A stretch of DNA of 64,000 bases from CALIZF01 sp046292445 (lineage in GTDB: Bacteria > Pseudomonadota > Alphaproteobacteria > Rhodobacterales > Rhodobacteraceae), in NCBI GenBank assembly GCA_046292445.1, contig JBKBQT010000001.1, forward strand, positions 248,001 through 312,000, in the 5' to 3' direction. Position 1 is the stretch's first letter. Each line of letters starts with the position of its first letter. The translations under genes and the position numbers were made by a program. This document shows positions 21,924 through 30,278 of the stretch, one piece after another. A model generated the notes under the pieces. That model was not told the DNA's origin, searched no databases, and saw only the letters and a program-made list of their open reading frames with translations.

Positions 21924-21973
21924 CGCCGCCGCAAACCGCGCCGGTCGGCAAGCGACGACCCGGGCCCTGCCGC

Positions 21974-22657
21974 CTAGCGCGTCAGATCGGCGATGACGAT
22001 GTAGCCGGCCTCGAGCCCGGCCCATTGCCGCGCCTGCCGCACCCGGCCGCGCGCGTCGAACCAGTAGCGGTTCTCGATCGCATAGCCGCGCCCGGCGCAG
22101 CTTTCGGCGACGACCCGCGTCGGGACAGACAGCCCGACGAGGTCGAGCGTCTCGGCCCCGCCCTCGGTCACGAAACACTCCAGCACCAGCGTGTCGCTAG
22201 CGTTCGTGCCGGTCAGATAGCGCTGCACCCGCCGATGGCTCCCGTCGCCCCGGCGCAGCGCGGCGGCGGTCGGTGCGTCCGACGCCATCAGGTCGGGGCC
22301 AAGGCCCCGGGTGGCCACCAGCACCCCGTCGCGCAGCGCGAACACAAGGCCGGTCGGGGTGACATAGACCCGCACCCCGCCGTTCTGCCCGGCCTCGCCC
22401 ACGGCGTCGCGGTCGCCGGTGGCCTCGAGCGTGACGAAGATCACCGGGGTCGGATAGGCGTCGATGAACGCCCGGGTCAAGGCCGGCGGCTGCGGCGGGG
22501 CGGCGGGGGCGGTGCCGATCCGGCTCAGACGCGCGACGGCCGCGCCGACCGCGGTCTCGATGGCGCTGCCTCCGCCGCCGACCGGATCGCCCGACGAACA
22601 CCCCGCCAGCAGCGCGGCGGCCAGAAGGGCGGCGCAGGGGTGCATACGGCCAGTCAT
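21974..22657 (-). CDS. YjbF family lipoprotein
   Basis: 227-aa predicted outer-membrane lipoprotein with signal MTGRMHPCAALLAAALLAGC and lipobox LLAGC. The mature part resembles YjbF (group 4 capsule/GfcB-like): TPVIFVTLEATGDRDAVGEAGQNGGVRVYVTPTG, RDGVLVATRGLGPDLMASD, RYWFDARGRVRQARQWAG. The ATG overlaps the yjbH stop (ATGA). It probably assists export of an extracellular polysaccharide together with YjbH. Confidence 0.8.
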   Translation of the reverse strand: MTGRMHPCAALLAAALLAGCSSGDPVGGGGSAIETAVGAAVARLSRIGTAPAAPPQPPALTRAFIDAYPTPVIFVTLEATGDRDAVGEAGQNGGVRVYVTPTGLVFALRDGVLVATRGLGPDLMASDAPTAAALRRGDGSHRRVQRYLTGTNASDTLVLECFVTEGGAETLDLVGLSVPTRVVAESCAGRGYAIENRYWFDARGRVRQARQWAGLEAGYIVIADLTR

Positions 22658-24834
22658 CGCCAGACCCTCCCCCAGCTTTCGGTCAGCGCCGGCCCATGCG
22701 CCGGCCGCACGGTCTCGTAAAGCCGCCCGCTCACGTTCAGCCGCGCGCCGCCGTCGCGCAGCACCGGCCGGATCACATGGCTGTCGACCGCCCGCGTCGG
22801 CTGGCCGAGCAGGGCCGCGACCGGAATGGTGAACATGATCCCCTTGTCGAACGATCCTTCGCCGAAGCGCGAGAAGGGCACATCGGTCAGCGTGGCAAAG
22901 GCGCCGACCCGCCAGCCATTGGCGAACACCCGCTCGAGCGTGAGCGTGGCGCCGACGTCCCCGGCCAGATAGCGCCCGACATCGACCTGCGCGTGATATC
23001 CGCCGCCGAAGTCGTAATAGCCCGACACATGCCCGGTCGCCACCGTATAGGGCCGCAGGCCGAACCCGCCGTCGAAGGCGCGCTGCTGGACATAGTTCAG
23101 CTCTGCCCCGAGCGCGAATCGGCTGTTGACCGGCTTCCACAGCACCTCGCCCGAGATGCCGGCAAACTGCCGTTCCAGATAGCCGACCGTCACGCGGCTG
23201 TAGAGCGTCTCGGCCGGGCGGGCATACCAGGCCAGCGTCAGTTGCTCCATCACCGGATCGGCCTTGTTGTAGATGCTCGATTCCGACCGGACCCGCGGCA
23301 GCACCGAATCCGACGGCCGGGTGGACTGGTCGAGCGTGCCGTAGATCTTCTTGCGCACGCTGCCGGTGAGGATGACGCCCGGCGCCACCGTCACGCTCCC
23401 CGAAAGGCGCAGGCCGATGTCGAACCGGTAGGGGTTGTCGGGATCGAAGAGCGCCGTCGCGAGATAGGGCGACAGCGACCAGGCGAACCGCGGATAGGGC
23501 GCGCCGCCGCGCACCGCGCCCGGCGGCAGCGGCCCGGCCTCGCCGATTGTCGTGCGTGCCAGCAGGGTGGCGGCCGGATCGGCGGTGAATTCGAGCGTTT
23601 CGAGGTCTGTCCGCCGGAAGGTGACCTTCGATGCGGCGACCTGCCCCTCGACCGTCACGATGTCGAACACCTCGACCGACGCCGGCAGCACCCGCGCCAT
23701 GATCCGCGCCGTGCGCCCGACCGCCTGCGCAGCCGCGTCATAGCGACGGTTGGCGATGCGCACCTCGGCGCGCCCCGCCGTCACCGCCAGCGCCACGAGC
23801 GCGATGCCCTCGGTCCCCAGCGCCTCCTCCAGCGGCTTGCGCAGGCCGGTGGCTGCCCCCGGCGCCTCGGCCCAGCTCGTCCCCCAGGCCTGCGGGGCCG
23901 CAGCGCGTGCGGGGCGCACCGCGACCGGCAGCGCGCCGGGACCATAGAGGACATTGCCCCCCGCCCGCTCCCGCGTGTTGAGCGCGATCGACGCCGACAC
24001 GCCGAGCCGGTTGCCGTAGAGATACTGCGCCCCCAGCCGGATGCCCGGCTGCACCTCGTATTCGACGGCGAAGTTCACCTGCGACTTGCGCGCGAAAAGC
24101 CCCTGACGCTGGGATTCGAGCACATAGCCGTCCGACGAATACTCGACCTTGAACCCCAGCTTGTCCGTCGGTTGCCACTCGATCCCGCCGAACAGCGCCG
24201 CCGGGCCGCGGAACCATTGGCCGAAATTCGGCGTGCCGCCCGTCGGCGTGCCGGGGCGCGGCCGGGTTCCGGTGGTGATGATCGGGTCCACGGTGCCGAG
24301 CCGGCCCCAGCCGAGGCCCGCCGTCACCTTCACACGCGGCACGACATGCTTGGTCGCGACGATGTATTCGCTCGAAAAGTTGCCCGTTCCGATGAAATCC
24401 TGAAATCCGACCACCACCGAGGGCCGCCACTGCCCTTCGCGGAGCAGGCGCAGCCGCAGATCGAAACTGCGGTCGTAATAGACATCGTTCGGCCCGAATC
24501 CGGCCAGTCGCAGCCCGGCCACCCCGGAATAGCGAAAGCTGCCCTGCATCCAAGGCGTGATCTGATAGGTGATCGCGGTGCGGGTGAACGGGCCGAACCC
24601 CGTGGCGCTGATCGAGAAATCCCCCTCGCGCTGCATCTCGCCCGAGGGCATGTCGATCAGGCCGGTCACGCCATAGACGTTGCGCGTCGGCCGGGTGAGC
24701 ACGCGCGGCTCGGCCGACGGGGCGAGCGACGGAAACGCCAGCGAAGGAAAAGACTGCGCGGCCCCCGGACCCGCTGCGGCGATCGCCGCAGCGAGCGCGA
24801 GCCCCGGGCCGGTAGCCATCCGCCGCGTCATCAT
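22654..24834 (-). CDS. YjbH domain outer membrane protein
   Basis: 726-aa beta-rich outer-membrane protein of the YjbH (group 4 capsule GfcD-like) family. A signal peptide ends near SFPSLAFPS. The start of the mature part, NVYGVTGLIDMPSGEMQREGDFSISATGFG, is the family signature; further strands such as FRYSGVAGLRLAGFGPNDVYYDRSFDLRLRLL follow. Predicted to help an exopolysaccharide cross or attach to the outer membrane. It begins 3 bases after the sugar transferase stop and overlaps yjbF, making a tight operon. Confidence 0.85.
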   Translation of the reverse strand: MMTRRMATGPGLALAAAIAAAGPGAAQSFPSLAFPSLAPSAEPRVLTRPTRNVYGVTGLIDMPSGEMQREGDFSISATGFGPFTRTAITYQITPWMQGSFRYSGVAGLRLAGFGPNDVYYDRSFDLRLRLLREGQWRPSVVVGFQDFIGTGNFSSEYIVATKHVVPRVKVTAGLGWGRLGTVDPIITTGTRPRPGTPTGGTPNFGQWFRGPAALFGGIEWQPTDKLGFKVEYSSDGYVLESQRQGLFARKSQVNFAVEYEVQPGIRLGAQYLYGNRLGVSASIALNTRERAGGNVLYGPGALPVAVRPARAAAPQAWGTSWAEAPGAATGLRKPLEEALGTEGIALVALAVTAGRAEVRIANRRYDAAAQAVGRTARIMARVLPASVEVFDIVTVEGQVAASKVTFRRTDLETLEFTADPAATLLARTTIGEAGPLPPGAVRGGAPYPRFAWSLSPYLATALFDPDNPYRFDIGLRLSGSVTVAPGVILTGSVRKKIYGTLDQSTRPSDSVLPRVRSESSIYNKADPVMEQLTLAWYARPAETLYSRVTVGYLERQFAGISGEVLWKPVNSRFALGAELNYVQQRAFDGGFGLRPYTVATGHVSGYYDFGGGYHAQVDVGRYLAGDVGATLTLERVFANGWRVGAFATLTDVPFSRFGEGSFDKGIMFTIPVAALLGQPTRAVDSHVIRPVLRDGGARLNVSGRLYETVRPAHGPALTESWGRVWR

Positions 24835-24837
24835 CCG

Positions 24838-25536
24838 TCAAGGCCCCCGCCTGCTCGTCGGGCGGACCCTAGGCATCCCGCGGCGCCGCGGCAATCCCGC
24901 AGATGAACCGCCTTGTCCCGGCTTGCGGCGCCGCAACACCCGCGCCACTGTCCACCACATGATCGCCACGTCGAGCCACAGCGTCCGCCGCCGCTGATAG
25001 ATCAGGTCAAGCCGCGCCTTGCGCGGGATGCAGCGGCGGCAATAGACGGCGTCGGTCTCCTCGGGTGTGGTGCAGGCGGCCAGCAGGCGCTCCTCCCAGG
25101 CATGGGCACAAAGCGATGCGAGGCCCGTCACGCCGGGGCGCGACCGCAACACCGCGCCATAGGTCTCGGGGTAGCGCTCGACATAGACGCGCAGCGGCGG
25201 GCGCGGGCCGACAAAGCTCATGTCGCCCTTGAGCACATTCCACAGCTGCGGGATCTCGTCCGCCCGGGTCCGGCGCAGGATGCGGCCGGTCGGGGTGATG
25301 CGCGCGGCCTTGTCGGCGCCGGTCACCCCGCTTTCCCCCGGCCCGGCGACGGTCATCGTGCGCAGCTTCCACAGGCCGAAGCCCTGCGATGGCGTCGTCA
25401 TCCGCTCGGCGACGTAGAACAGCGGCCAGCCCTCGCGCCAGAGCGCCCAGAGCGCGATGCCGAGGAACGGGATCGCCAGCAGCGTGCCGAGGAACAGCAC
25501 CGCCGCAAGGTCATAGGCCCGCTTGACCGGCGTCAT
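24838..25536 (-). CDS. sugar transferase (undecaprenyl-phosphate glycosyl-1-phosphate type)
   Basis: 232-aa bacterial sugar transferase (PF02397 type). One N-terminal membrane segment (YDLAAVLFLGTLLAIPFLGIALWALW), then FGLWKLRTM, GRILRRTRADEIPQLWNVLKGDMSFVGPRP and a Pro-Gly ending RSRPGVTG, the standard catalytic signatures. It primes a polysaccharide by transferring a sugar phosphate to the lipid carrier. The C-terminus carries extra cysteines (ETDAVYCRRCIPRKARLD). ATG overlaps the stop of the upstream epimerase. Confidence 0.88.
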   Translation of the reverse strand: MTPVKRAYDLAAVLFLGTLLAIPFLGIALWALWREGWPLFYVAERMTTPSQGFGLWKLRTMTVAGPGESGVTGADKAARITPTGRILRRTRADEIPQLWNVLKGDMSFVGPRPPLRVYVERYPETYGAVLRSRPGVTGLASLCAHAWEERLLAACTTPEETDAVYCRRCIPRKARLDLIYQRRRTLWLDVAIMWWTVARVLRRRKPGQGGSSAGLPRRRGMPRVRPTSRRGP

Positions 25537-26354
25537 GCGGCCGCGCCGGGGACCGGCGAGGGGGCGGGCCGCCATTCGGCCGCGATGCAGGCGGCATCGG
25601 CGGGCGGCAGCGGCACCAGCGTGGCCAGAAGGGTGCAATCCATCACCGCATGCTGCACCGCACCGGGATGCGCGGGGCGCCAGACGAAGGGCACGCCGGC
25701 GGCCCGCAGGATCGCGGCGAGATCGACTGCGCCGGGGCTCGCGACGTTCAGCACCGGCGGCAGGTGGGGCGCGAGGGCCAGTGCCGCGAGCACCCGGGCG
25801 AGCGTCTGCGGCCCGATGCAGGACCGGCGCGGCCCGCCGCCGTCGGCAAAGCGGTCGAACACGATCTGCCGCGCGCCGGCCGCCAGCGCCGCGACGGCGC
25901 CCTGCAGGGCATCGGCCCCGATCGCATTGCCGATCCTGAGGATGACTGCCCGGCCCTCCACCGCCGCCTCGGCCTCGAGCTTGGCGGCGCCGTAGGGCGA
26001 GGTCGGGCGCGGCGGGCGGCGCTCGTCCGCCGCCGGGCCAGTTTCGCCATAGACCGCGACGCTCGAGGCGAAAAGAACGCGCCGCCCCCCGGCGGCATCC
26101 GTAACCGCCGCCGCCAGCCGGGCGTTCATCCCGAGATCGGCCCCGGACCCCGGCGTGATCCCGGCCAGATCGAGCACCCCATCGCAGGCCGGCATCGGCG
26201 CGCCCGACAGCGGATCCCAGCTGACCCATCCCGCCGCCGACGCCGCCCGCCGCGTCTGCCAGACCGGGGTGATGCCGGCCGGTGGAACGGCAAGCCACGC
26301 CGCCCGCAGGCAGCGCCCGACGCGCCCCGTCGCCCCCACCACCAACAGCCGCAC
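25533..26354 (-). CDS. NAD-dependent epimerase/dehydratase family protein
   Basis: Short extended-SDR protein, 273 aa from the GTG at 26354, chosen because RLLVVGATGRVGR (the NAD-binding GxxGxxG) starts directly after it and GGGGGCGGA lies just upstream. The catalytic triad region reads SSVAVYGE followed by SPYGAAKLEAE (YxxxK). Substrate probably a nucleotide sugar, from the adjacent sugar transferase. First gene of the epimerase - sugar transferase - yjbH - yjbF operon. Confidence 0.75.
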   Translation of the reverse strand: MRLLVVGATGRVGRCLRAAWLAVPPAGITPVWQTRRAASAAGWVSWDPLSGAPMPACDGVLDLAGITPGSGADLGMNARLAAAVTDAAGGRRVLFASSVAVYGETGPAADERRPPRPTSPYGAAKLEAEAAVEGRAVILRIGNAIGADALQGAVAALAAGARQIVFDRFADGGGPRRSCIGPQTLARVLAALALAPHLPPVLNVASPGAVDLAAILRAAGVPFVWRPAHPGAVQHAVMDCTLLATLVPLPPADAACIAAEWRPAPSPVPGAAA

Positions 26355-26388
26355 CCGTCCGCCCCCGCGCCCCGCACGGGCCAGCGAT

Positions 26389-27495
26389 TCAGCCCGCGTC
26401 GCCCAGCATCTCGGCCCGCACCTGCTGACGCAAGTAGTCGATGGGGATGCGGGCGCGTTCCCGCTCGAAATGCCAGTAGGTCCAGCCGTTGCAGGACGGC
26501 GCCCGCTCATAGGCCGCGCCGACCTGGTGGATGGACCCGGTGACGGCGGCCCCGACCAGCGTGCCGTCCGCCCGCACCTTGGCCGTCGCGCCGCGCGGCG
26601 AGAACAGCACCTCGCCCGGCCGCAGCATGCCCCGTTCCACCAGCGTGCCGAAGGCCACCCGCGGCTCGGCCCGTTTCGAGGCCGTCACCGCCGCCGCATC
26701 GGCCGCATAGGGCACGACCGCCGCGATCCGCGCCGCCGCCGCCGCGCGATAGCCCGCCTCGCGTTCGATCCCGATCCAGCGCCGCCCGAGTGCCTTGGCC
26801 ACCGCCCCGGTGGTGCCGGTGCCGAAGAACGGGTCGAGCACCACATCGCCGGGATTGGTGCATCCCACCAGAATGCGATGCAGAAGCGCCTCGGGCTTCT
26901 GCGTCGGATGCGCCTTGGCCCCCTGCGCGTCCTTGAGCCGCTCGTGCCCGGTGCAGAGCGGGATCACCCAGTCCGACCGCATCTGCACGCCGTCGTTGAG
27001 CGATTTCAGCGCCTCGTAGTTGAAGGTGTATTTCGCCCCTTCCGACCGCGAGGCCCAGATCATCGTCTCATGCGCGTTGGTCAGCCGCTTGCCGCGAAAG
27101 TTCGGCATCGGATTGCTCTTGCGCCAGATCACGTCGTTGAGGATCCAGAACCCGGCATCCTGCAACGCGGCCCCGACGCGAAAGATGTTGTGATAGCTCC
27201 CGATCACCCACAGGGCGCCCGACGGCTTGAGCACCCGGCGCACCTCGGCCAGCCACGCGCGGGTGAAGGCGTCATAGGCGGCAAAGCCGTCGAACCGGTC
27301 CCAGTGGTCGTCCACCGCATCGACAAGGCTGTTGTCCGGGCGGTGCAGCATGCCCTTGAGTTGCAAGTTGTAGGGCGGATCGGCGAAGACGAGATCGACC
27401 GAGGCGGCCGGAAGCCCCCGCATCGCGGCGATGCAGTCGCCGCCCAGAATCGTGCCCACGGGCAGCCCCGCCGCCCCTTCGTCCTTCGACGCCAT
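26389..27495 (-). CDS. ccrM: CcrM-type DNA adenine methyltransferase (GANTC)
   Basis: 368-aa beta-class N6-adenine methyltransferase. Catalytic DPPY is at residues 39-42 (FADPPYNLQLKGML) and the AdoMet loop is DPFFGTGTTGAVAKALGRRWIGIE (about 219-240). The C-terminal extension of about 110 residues (GTLVERGMLRPGEVLFSPRG; CNGWTYWHFERERARIPID) is the CcrM-specific domain needed for GANTC recognition. In alphaproteobacteria it methylates GANTC after replication and links it to cell-cycle transcription. It lies 137 bases downstream of rnhB on the same strand, a common arrangement. Confidence 0.95.
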   Translation of the reverse strand: MASKDEGAAGLPVGTILGGDCIAAMRGLPAASVDLVFADPPYNLQLKGMLHRPDNSLVDAVDDHWDRFDGFAAYDAFTRAWLAEVRRVLKPSGALWVIGSYHNIFRVGAALQDAGFWILNDVIWRKSNPMPNFRGKRLTNAHETMIWASRSEGAKYTFNYEALKSLNDGVQMRSDWVIPLCTGHERLKDAQGAKAHPTQKPEALLHRILVGCTNPGDVVLDPFFGTGTTGAVAKALGRRWIGIEREAGYRAAAAARIAAVVPYAADAAAVTASKRAEPRVAFGTLVERGMLRPGEVLFSPRGATAKVRADGTLVGAAVTGSIHQVGAAYERAPSCNGWTYWHFERERARIPIDYLRQQVRAEMLGDAG

Positions 27496-27629
27496 CCGCC
27501 TGCTCCGTCCTGCCCGATCCGGTTTGCCCGAACCGATCTGCCCCGGGCCTGTCGCCCTTTGCGGCGCTTGTCCCGCGCCATTGGGGCGGAACTGTGGCGC
27601 AAACGGCCGCGCCGGTCAAAAGCAATTTT

Positions 27630-27634
27630 GAATC
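27630..27634. promoter_or_regulatory. GANTC methylation site upstream of ccrM
   Basis: GAATC sits at the rnhB stop codon, about 135 bases before the ccrM start, within an AT-rich island (27616-27634) that is conspicuous in this GC-rich sequence. In Caulobacter, methylation of GANTC sites near the ccrM promoter feeds back on ccrM expression; the same here is inference. Confidence 0.35.
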
Positions 27635-28268
27635 AAGGGCTTATCGCGCCGCCTTGCCACAACATCTTGTGGACGGGCGCGAAGCTGCGCCTATGGTGAG
27701 GGGTCACGCCGCGGTCGATCAGCGCGGCGCGGTGCGCCGGGGCGGGGTATCCCATGTTCCTCTCCCACCCATAACCGGGGAACTGTTGCGCCAGTGCAAC
27801 CATGATCGCATCCCGGTGCACCTTGGCGACGATGGACGCGGCCGCGATGCTCGCCACTGTCGCATCGCCCCGCACCACCGCCCGCGCCGCGCAAGGCAGG
27901 CCGAGGGGGAGCCGGTTGCCGTCGATCAGCGCGAGGTCGGGCACCACCGGCAGGGCCGCCACCGCCCGCCGCATGGCCAGCAGGCTCGCCTGCAGGATGT
28001 TGAGCGCGTCGATTTCGGCGACCGAGGCGCTGCCGATGCCCACGGCCGCGACCGCCGCGATCTCGGCGGCAAGGCGCGCCCGCTCGGTCCGCCGCAGAAC
28101 CTTGGAATCGGCCAGCCCCGCCGGCACCCGCCCGGGATCGAGCACCACCGCCGCCGCCACCACCGGCCCGGCCAGCGGGCCGCGCCCGGCCTCGTCCACC
28201 CCGGCGATGCAGGCGAAACCCTCGGTCCGGGCGGCGGTTTCGGCGTGATATGTCGCGGGCGCGGGCAT
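27633..28268 (-). CDS. rnhB: ribonuclease HII
   Basis: 211-aa RNase HII. The DEDD active site begins with D25-E26 in CIAGVDEAGRGPLAGPVVAAAV; DSKVLRRTERARL and ALIDGN supply the next signature and acidic residue, and AAASIVAKVHRD is the C-terminal conserved segment. It removes ribonucleotides from DNA. The ATG at 28268 gives the normal family N-terminus. Upstream of ccrM, probably co-transcribed at least in part. Confidence 0.93.
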   Translation of the reverse strand: MPAPATYHAETAARTEGFACIAGVDEAGRGPLAGPVVAAAVVLDPGRVPAGLADSKVLRRTERARLAAEIAAVAAVGIGSASVAEIDALNILQASLLAMRRAVAALPVVPDLALIDGNRLPLGLPCAARAVVRGDATVASIAAASIVAKVHRDAIMVALAQQFPGYGWERNMGYPAPAHRAALIDRGVTPHHRRSFAPVHKMLWQGGAISP

Positions 28269-28458
28269 GATGCGACACTGCCGCGCCCCGCGCCCCGCGG
28301 CAACGGCAAAGCCGCCGGACATGGCTGCCCGGCGGCCCCTGCGATGCATCACATACGCCTGCTCGTTACGCGCTCGACACCTACCACTCACCCACCCACA
28401 CACGCACCGCAGAAACGCCGCGACCCGCGGGATCGACACCCCCCGGATCGCGTATCCG

Positions 28459-28956
28459 TCAGTTCCGCCAGCCGGCGTTGCGCAGGCAGCCCGCGTCGTA
28501 GGCGACGCGCCAGCCGCGCGGGGTCTGCACCTGCCGCGCGCAGGACTGCGGCAGACGGCCCGCTAGCCCGGCCCGCGCGATGCAGATGTCGCCGAAATAC
28601 CGCTTGTTGCCGATGGTGATTTCGCAATGCGCCGGCAGATAGGCGGGGACCGGGCGCACCGGGTGCACCGGCGGGCGCGGATGGACCACCGGCGGGTGAT
28701 AGACGGGCGGGTGATAGACGGGCGGGCGATAGGCCGGCGGATAGTAGGCGGGGGGCTGATACTGCGGCTGCTGGTTGGCATTGGCGATCGCGCTGCCGAT
28801 GATGGCGAGCGTCACGGCGCCGAACAGGATCTTGCCGAAGTCGTTGTTCTGGGCACGGGCCGGAACGGCCGTTGCGGTCATGGCCGCAAGCGCGATGGCG
28901 GCGGCGCCGAGCGTTGCGGTGAAGCGCCGGGCGGATTTGGACCGAAGCAGGGTCAT
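28459..28956 (-). CDS. exported Pro/His/Tyr-repeat protein
   Basis: 165-aa exported protein of unknown function. Signal peptide about residues 1-36 (ALAAMTATAVPARA), a short hydrophobic stretch (ILFGAVTLAIIGSAIA), then a low-complexity YPPAYRPPVYHPPVYHPP-type repeat (about 58-90). A compact C-terminal domain has four cysteines (CEITIGNKRYFGDICIA; SCARQV; AGCLRN). The Pro/His/Tyr repeat could bind metal or span peptidoglycan. AGAGGAG 7 bases before the ATG is a strong ribosome binding site, but it is embedded in a potential leader hairpin. Confidence 0.75.
   Translation of the reverse strand: MTLLRSKSARRFTATLGAAAIALAAMTATAVPARAQNNDFGKILFGAVTLAIIGSAIANANQQPQYQPPAYYPPAYRPPVYHPPVYHPPVVHPRPPVHPVRPVPAYLPAHCEITIGNKRYFGDICIARAGLAGRLPQSCARQVQTPRGWRVAYDAGCLRNAGWRN
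28690..28764 (-). repeat. five imperfect 15-base tandem repeats inside the Pro/His/Tyr gene
   Basis: Five consecutive 15-base units (starts 28690, 28705, 28720, 28735, 28750) of the type GGGCGGGTGATAGAC encode the YHPPV / YRPPV / YYPPA pentapeptides. The first two copies are almost identical and later ones diverge, a pattern expected from slippage and decay. Confidence 0.75.
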
Positions 28957-29018
28957 GGGTTGGCTCCTCTGGCTGGGCCGCCCCGCCGCGGGATGCGGCC
29001 GGACGGGATGGCCAACCC
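28957..29018 (-). promoter_or_regulatory. leader stem sequestering the start region
   Basis: In the mRNA, GGGTTGGC (29018-29011) is the exact complement of GCCAACCC (28964-28957), which lies between the AGAGGAG ribosome site and the ATG at 28956. A GC-rich inner hairpin lies between them. This could limit translation initiation. Complementarity is observed; regulation is inference. Confidence 0.4.
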
Positions 29019-29161
29019 TCCCCCCGGCGGCGCGCGCCACGCAATATCAGCGCCCTGCTATGCGATAACAGCCTGCCCAAGCCCCTTCGGACATTGAATA
29101 TCACGCCCGACCGCCGCACAGTCGCGCAAGGCCCGGAACACCGGACCGCGGAGAATGCCCC

Positions 29162-29458
29162 ATGCGCCGCCCGACCCTGACCGCCATCCTGCTTGCCGCC
29201 CTCATGGCCCTGACCGCCCCGGCGGCCGAGGCCGCCTGCTATGCCGACTACAAGGCCCGGCGGGATCAGCCCTATGCACTCGCCTATGGCGTGATCGAGC
29301 TGCCCGACAGCGCCTGCAACCCGCGCGCCGCGGCCGCCGAGACGGCCCGCCGCATCGCCCGCGACGGCTGGCAACTGCTCGGCATCGTGTCCATATTCGG
29401 CCGCGAAGGTCTCGACGCGCGGAGGGCCGATGCGGGCGCCCATTTCCTTCGTTACTGA
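29162..29458 (+). CDS. small exported protein of unknown function
   Basis: 98-aa protein with a clear signal peptide (LTAILLAALMALTAPAAEA) and two cysteines in the mature part (ACYADYKARRD; DSACNPRAA). It then has a helical segment (AAETARRIARDGWQLLGIVSIFG). It overlaps the start of the next gene by 29 bases, so the two are translationally linked; it may be the periplasmic partner of that membrane-bound regulator. No family recognised. Confidence 0.7.
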   Translation: MRRPTLTAILLAALMALTAPAAEAACYADYKARRDQPYALAYGVIELPDSACNPRAAAAETARRIARDGWQLLGIVSIFGREGLDARRADAGAHFLRY

Positions 29459-30134
29459 CGCCGCGCGCCGCGGCAACCGCGCCGTCACCGTTGGGCTGGC
29501 GGCGATCGTCGTCACGCTGGTCGCCACGGCCGTCTTCCTGTTCTTCAACCTGCCCGACGCAGGCGCCTTCAACGCGCGGGTGGAACGGCTGTTCGTGGAA
29601 AGCGAAGGGCTCACCGCCCCGCGCGAGATCCGCCTGCTCGAAATCCTTGCCGGATCGGGCACGGCGTTTTCAGAGGTGCTCGTCAGTTACCGCATCGTGA
29701 TCTTCGTGCTGCTGCTGGCGACGACGGCGCTCTTGCTGGCGGCGCTGGTGTTCCTTGTCACGATCGCGGAACTCAACCGCCGCATCCGCGAGATCCGGGC
29801 AGCGGGGATCCAGATCGCCTCGCTCACCATCAGCCGGGACGAGCGCAAGGTCTATCTCAACGACATGGAGCTTGACCTGACCGAGGCGGGGATCGAGACG
29901 CTGGCCGTGCTCGCCGAGGCGCGGATGGACGGCGACGTGCTCACCGGTGCGCAGATCGAGGCCGTGATCTCGGGCCGCGATCCCTCGGACTGCGAGGAGG
30001 CGGCGGGGGCGACGCGGATCAAGCGGTTGCGCGATGCGCTCGGCAATCAGCTCGTGTCGGAACTGCTGGTCAAGACCATCGCGCGCCGCGGCTATGTGCT
30101 CGCGGTCGACAAGGGCGCGATCCGCATGATCTGA
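29430..30134 (+). CDS. membrane-anchored protein with C-terminal OmpR/PhoB-type winged helix
   Basis: 234 aa. Two membrane helices (about 17-41 and 89-114) bracket a short segment of about 47 residues. A charged linker follows, then a segment (about 130-226) with the pattern of a PhoB/ToxR-type winged helix: LTISRDERKVYLNDMELDLTEAG, then TRIKRLRDALGN and the wing LVKTIARRGYVLAVD. The DNA-binding domain is at the C-terminus, the reverse of ToxR/CadC. With N-in topology the helix pair would place the winged helix in the cytoplasm. Fold assignment is by pattern; targets unknown. Confidence 0.65.
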   Translation: MRAPISFVTDAARRGNRAVTVGLAAIVVTLVATAVFLFFNLPDAGAFNARVERLFVESEGLTAPREIRLLEILAGSGTAFSEVLVSYRIVIFVLLLATTALLLAALVFLVTIAELNRRIREIRAAGIQIASLTISRDERKVYLNDMELDLTEAGIETLAVLAEARMDGDVLTGAQIEAVISGRDPSDCEEAAGATRIKRLRDALGNQLVSELLVKTIARRGYVLAVDKGAIRMI

Positions 30135-30202
30135 CCCGGCGGCGGCGCACTGGTAGGGGCCGCGCAAGTCCCTGATCCGGCTGGTTGCGCGGCCGGATAC
30201 GG

Positions 30203-30243
30203 CGGGCAGGATCGGCGCCGCCGGCCTCTTGTCATCCTGCCCG
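30203..30243. terminator. stem-loop between the membrane regulator and htpX
   Basis: CGGGCAGGAT (30203-30212) and ATCCTGCCCG (30234-30243) form a perfect 10-bp stem with a 21-base loop in the 138-base gap. No U-tract. It could end the regulator transcript or shape the htpX leader. Confidence 0.4.
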
Positions 30244-30278
30244 GCCTGCCCATATCGCGGGCGAAAGGGGATATGACG

